A stretch of 64,000 nucleotides of DNA from Streptococcus sp. 29896 (GTDB lineage: Bacteria > Bacillota > Bacilli > Lactobacillales > Streptococcaceae), in NCBI RefSeq assembly GCF_032594915.1, contig NZ_CP118733.1, forward strand, positions 2,069,008-2,133,007, in the 5' to 3' direction. The notes beneath the pieces were generated by a model. That model was given only the letters and a program-made list of their open reading frames with translations. It did not search any database and was not told the DNA's origin. The first letter of the stretch is position 1. The number at the start of each line of letters is the position of its first letter. A program made the translations under genes and the position numbers. Below are positions 61,796 to 64,000 of the stretch, in pieces.

Positions 61796-62977
61796 ATGAA
61801 AAAATACCTCAAATATATCATTTTATTCCTATTTGGTTTTGGTGGTGGCTTGGCTGGTGCCTTAACGCTTGGTCTTTTCCAGGGGAATTCATCTAATCAA
61901 CAGGCTGGAACGACCCAGGTCAGCACGGTCAGCTATGATAATGAAACCTCTGTCACTCAGGCTGTGGAAAACGTACAAGATGCTGTTGTATCGGTTATCA
62001 ACTACCGACAGGCAAGTGCCTCAACATTTTCTTCTATTTTTGGAACTAATACAGCAAGTTCAGATGAATTACAAGTTGCTGGTGAAGGTTCTGGTGTCAT
62101 CTATAAAAAAGATGGAGATACTGCCTATATCGTAACCAATACTCACGTAATTGATGGGGCTGAAAAAATTGAAATCTTGCTGGCCTCTGGCGAAAAAATC
62201 CAAGGGGAGTTGGTCGGATCGGATACCTATTCTGACCTAGCCGTTATCAAAATTTCTTCTGAAAAAGTGACAACAGTAGCAACCTTTGCAGATTCTGATA
62301 CCATTCAAGTTGGAGAAGTAGCAATTGCTATCGGTAGCCCGCTCGGCAGTGTCTATGCCAACTCTGTGACACAGGGAATTGTCTCTAGTCTAAGTCGTAC
62401 GGTCACTTCGCAAACTGATGATGGTCAAACCATTTCAACAAATGCAATCCAAACCGATACAGCCATAAACCCTGGTAACTCTGGGGGTCCTTTAGTCAAT
62501 ATTCAAGGACAGGTTATTGGAATCAACTCAAGCAAAATTACATCTAGTTCAACTTCTGGACTTGGGGTCTCTGTCGAAGGGATGGGATTTGCGATTCCAT
62601 CAAATGATGTGGTCACTATTATCAATCAACTGGAAAGTGCTGGCAAGGTCACACGTCCGGCTCTCGGTGTTCATATGGTCAACTTGACAGATCTCTCAAC
62701 TAGTCAGCTAGCAAGTGCTGGTCTCGACAATCTCTCCATTACATCAGGAGTTGTTATCGTTTCTACACAAGCAGGACTTCCTGCTGATGGGGTATTGAAG
62801 CAATATGATGTCATTACAGAGATTAATGGCCAAGCAATTGAAAATAAGAGTGATTTACAAAGCGCCCTTTATAAACACAGCATTGGCGATAGCATAGAAG
62901 TGACTTTCTATCGTAACAATCAAAAACAAACTGTTTCCATCAAGTTGACACACTCAACAGAAGACTTGACAGAATAG
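61796..62977 (+). CDS. htrA: Serine protease HtrA (DegP-like)
   Basis: A 393-residue surface protease for damaged exported proteins. Membrane anchor at residues 8-28, a disordered segment, then the trypsin-like domain with His117 (TNTHVIDGAEKI), Asp147 (TYSDLAVIKI) and Ser229 (PGNSGGPLVN), and one PDZ domain (about 290-385). Excellent GGAGGA before ATG. The htrA-parB-dnaA order is the hallmark of streptococcal origins. Confidence 0.98.
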   Translation: MKKYLKYIILFLFGFGGGLAGALTLGLFQGNSSNQQAGTTQVSTVSYDNETSVTQAVENVQDAVVSVINYRQASASTFSSIFGTNTASSDELQVAGEGSGVIYKKDGDTAYIVTNTHVIDGAEKIEILLASGEKIQGELVGSDTYSDLAVIKISSEKVTTVATFADSDTIQVGEVAIAIGSPLGSVYANSVTQGIVSSLSRTVTSQTDDGQTISTNAIQTDTAINPGNSGGPLVNIQGQVIGINSSKITSSSTSGLGVSVEGMGFAIPSNDVVTIINQLESAGKVTRPALGVHMVNLTDLSTSQLASAGLDNLSITSGVVIVSTQAGLPADGVLKQYDVITEINGQAIENKSDLQSALYKHSIGDSIEVTFYRNNQKQTVSIKLTHSTEDLTE

Positions 62978-62987
62978 TCAAGACCAA

Positions 62988-63023
62988 CTCTACTTTACAC
63001 TATTGTAAAGTAGAGTTTTTTTT
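62988..63023 (+). terminator. Terminator after htrA
   Basis: CTCTACTTTAC / GTAAAGTAGAG stem with a six-base loop and T8. Strong. Confidence 0.92.
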
Positions 63024-63038
63024 GCTAGAATTAGCCTT

Positions 63039-63797
63039 ATGGAAGAATTAATCTATCTATCTCCAACTGATATTATTCCCAATCCCTATCAACCACGCCA
63101 ACAATTTGATCCTGACAAGCTTCAGGAATTGGCCCAGTCTATTCAGATGAACGGGATTATTCAACCCTTGATTGTTCGAAAATCGGCTATCCATGGCTAT
63201 GAATTGCTGGCTGGTGAAAGACGGTTGCGAGCAAGTAAACTAGCTGGCTTAGAGACAGTTCCTGTTATTGTCAAGGAGCTGACAGATAAGGAGTTGCTCA
63301 ATCAAGCCATTATCGAAAATCTCCAGCGCTCAGATCTCAATCCTATCGAGGAAGCCCATTCCTATCAACGGCTCATTGAGCGGGGTATGACCCATGACGA
63401 TATTGCTGGACAAATGGGAAAATCACGGCCCTATATCAGCAATATCCTCAGACTCTTGCAGCTCAGTCCAGCCAGTCAAGAAGCAGTCGAAAGTGGCAGG
63501 CTGAGCCAGGGACATGCTCGACTTCTCATCGGATTGTCTGAAAAGGAGCAGCAAGACTGGATTGAGACAATTGAAAAACAGGAAATGAGTGTTCGAAAAC
63601 TAGAAAGTATCTTGGCTCCTCGAAAGAAAAAAGGAGTAGCTAAACAAGATCTGTTCAAACAAGAAATCGAAAACCAACTGCGCAAGCGTTTTGGAACTCT
63701 GGTTCAGATTCACCAAAAAGCAAATGGGCAAGGAAAGCTATCCATCCACTTTTCAAACCTAGAAGAATTAGAAAGACTTATCAACAACTTAAAATAA
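63039..63797 (+). CDS. parB: Chromosome-partitioning protein ParB (Spo0J-like)
   Basis: A 252-residue ParB. The N-terminal CTP-binding domain has PTDIIPNPYQPRQQFD, GIIQPLIVRKSAIHG and GERRLRASK; the helix-turn-helix is in LIERGMTHDDIAGQMGKSRP and a C-terminal dimer domain ends the protein. It binds parS; two parS-like sites lie in this window. As in other streptococci no parA gene is adjacent. Confidence 0.97.
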   Translation: MEELIYLSPTDIIPNPYQPRQQFDPDKLQELAQSIQMNGIIQPLIVRKSAIHGYELLAGERRLRASKLAGLETVPVIVKELTDKELLNQAIIENLQRSDLNPIEEAHSYQRLIERGMTHDDIAGQMGKSRPYISNILRLLQLSPASQEAVESGRLSQGHARLLIGLSEKEQQDWIETIEKQEMSVRKLESILAPRKKKGVAKQDLFKQEIENQLRKRFGTLVQIHQKANGQGKLSIHFSNLEELERLINNLK

Positions 63798-63853
63798 CCC
63801 TGTGAGTGGAAATTTTTCATCGACAGGCTTGTACACAGACAAAAGAAGCAGAA

Positions 63854-63879
63854 AAGGCTGGTCTTACCAGTCTTTTTTA
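63854..63879 (+). terminator. Terminator after parB
   Basis: GGCTGGT / ACCAGTC stem (one G-U pair) around CTT, followed by T6. Confidence 0.75.
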
Positions 63880-63881
63880 TA

Positions 63882-63944
63882 TTTTCCACATATTGTGGAA
63901 AACTTTTTTAAACAATGTGAATTAGTTTTTTTGTCTGTGGAAAA
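63882..63944. other. Left part of oriC: DnaA boxes upstream of dnaA
   Basis: TTTTCCACA (63882-63890), TGTGGAAAA (63894-63902) and TGTGGAAAA (63936-63944) are DnaA boxes in an AT-rich region directly before dnaA. The first two face each other. The rest of the origin would continue beyond dnaA, outside the window. Confidence 0.85.
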
Positions 63945-63960
63945 CTTTTGGGATTTATGG

Positions 63961-64000
63961 TACACTAGGGGAAAGCATTTCTCATCGAAAGGAGGCAGTC
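63961..64000 (+). promoter_or_regulatory. dnaA promoter -10 and ribosome-binding site
   Basis: TACACT (63961-63966) is the likely -10 and AAAGGAGG (63989-63996) a perfect Shine-Dalgarno. The window ends just before the expected dnaA start codon. Identification of dnaA rests on the oriC context, since no coding base is visible. Confidence 0.75.

Overview
The window is a low-GC Firmicute chromosome, almost certainly Streptococcus and most like Streptococcus suis or a close relative. The grounds are the maltodextrin cluster malD-malA-malR, the order recF / ymfF-ymfH / rodZ-pgsA-ecfA1A2T, and a right end that runs htrA-parB-oriC and stops on the ribosome-binding site of dnaA. ParB-binding (parS) and DnaA-box sequences support a position beside the replication origin. 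The species is inferred, not tested.

Layout. 1-4.5 kb: end of the maltodextrin ABC transporter operon (malD, malA, malR) and a cytosolic type I pullulanase. 4.6-9.3 kb, minus strand: nrdI behind a promoter carrying two NrdR boxes, a YitT-family membrane protein, aspS, a GNAT acetyltransferase and an aldo/keto reductase. 9.3-13.5 kb, minus strand: the most interesting chromosomal locus. It holds a DUF4956 membrane protein, a VTC-domain polyphosphate-polymerase-like protein, a secreted two-PepSY-domain protein, a BlaR1-like M56 membrane protease whose outer domain looks like PepSY, and a BlaI/CopY-type repressor. Three promoters here share one architecture, with a TACA-NN-TGTA-like operator between -35 and -10, so the locus looks like one protease-repressor regulon. 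13.6-16.4 kb: a family 2 glycosyltransferase and a lipoprotein flavoprotein of the fumarate reductase type.

16.5-26.1 kb is a roughly 9.5 kb integrated element, either a PICI-like phage satellite or a decayed prophage, inserted beside the rpsD terminator. It has a tyrosine integrase, a divergent repressor switch with three operators, DnaD-like and DnaC-like replication genes with iteron-like repeats, a minor capsid protein, a DUF1492/ArpU-type regulator, several unknown small genes, a DUF2335 membrane protein module, and a compact RNA gene with its own promoter, a predicted pseudoknot and a terminator.

26.2-35 kb: rpsD with a structured leader, then on the minus strand gdpP, rplI, dnaB, veg and a lipoprotein, then mnmG, two tandem Nudix hydrolases, and a divergent HxlR regulator / SnoaL-like pair. 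35.6-37.0 kb: an IS3-family (IS150-type) element that has landed in the loop of a terminator hairpin. 37-43.5 kb: mnmA, serine dehydratase (sdaAB, sdaAA), a two-component system with a probable target gene, and a LysM protein. 43.6-51.6 kb: ECF transporter module, pgsA, rodZ-like, ymfH, ymfF, yaaA, recF. 51.7-60 kb: guaB, trpS with a T-box, a second YitT protein, an ABC-F protein and YfhO. 60-64 kb: tRNA-Asn, tRNA-Glu, tRNA-Arg, a YoaK-family protein, rlmH, htrA with CiaR-like boxes, parB and the start of oriC.
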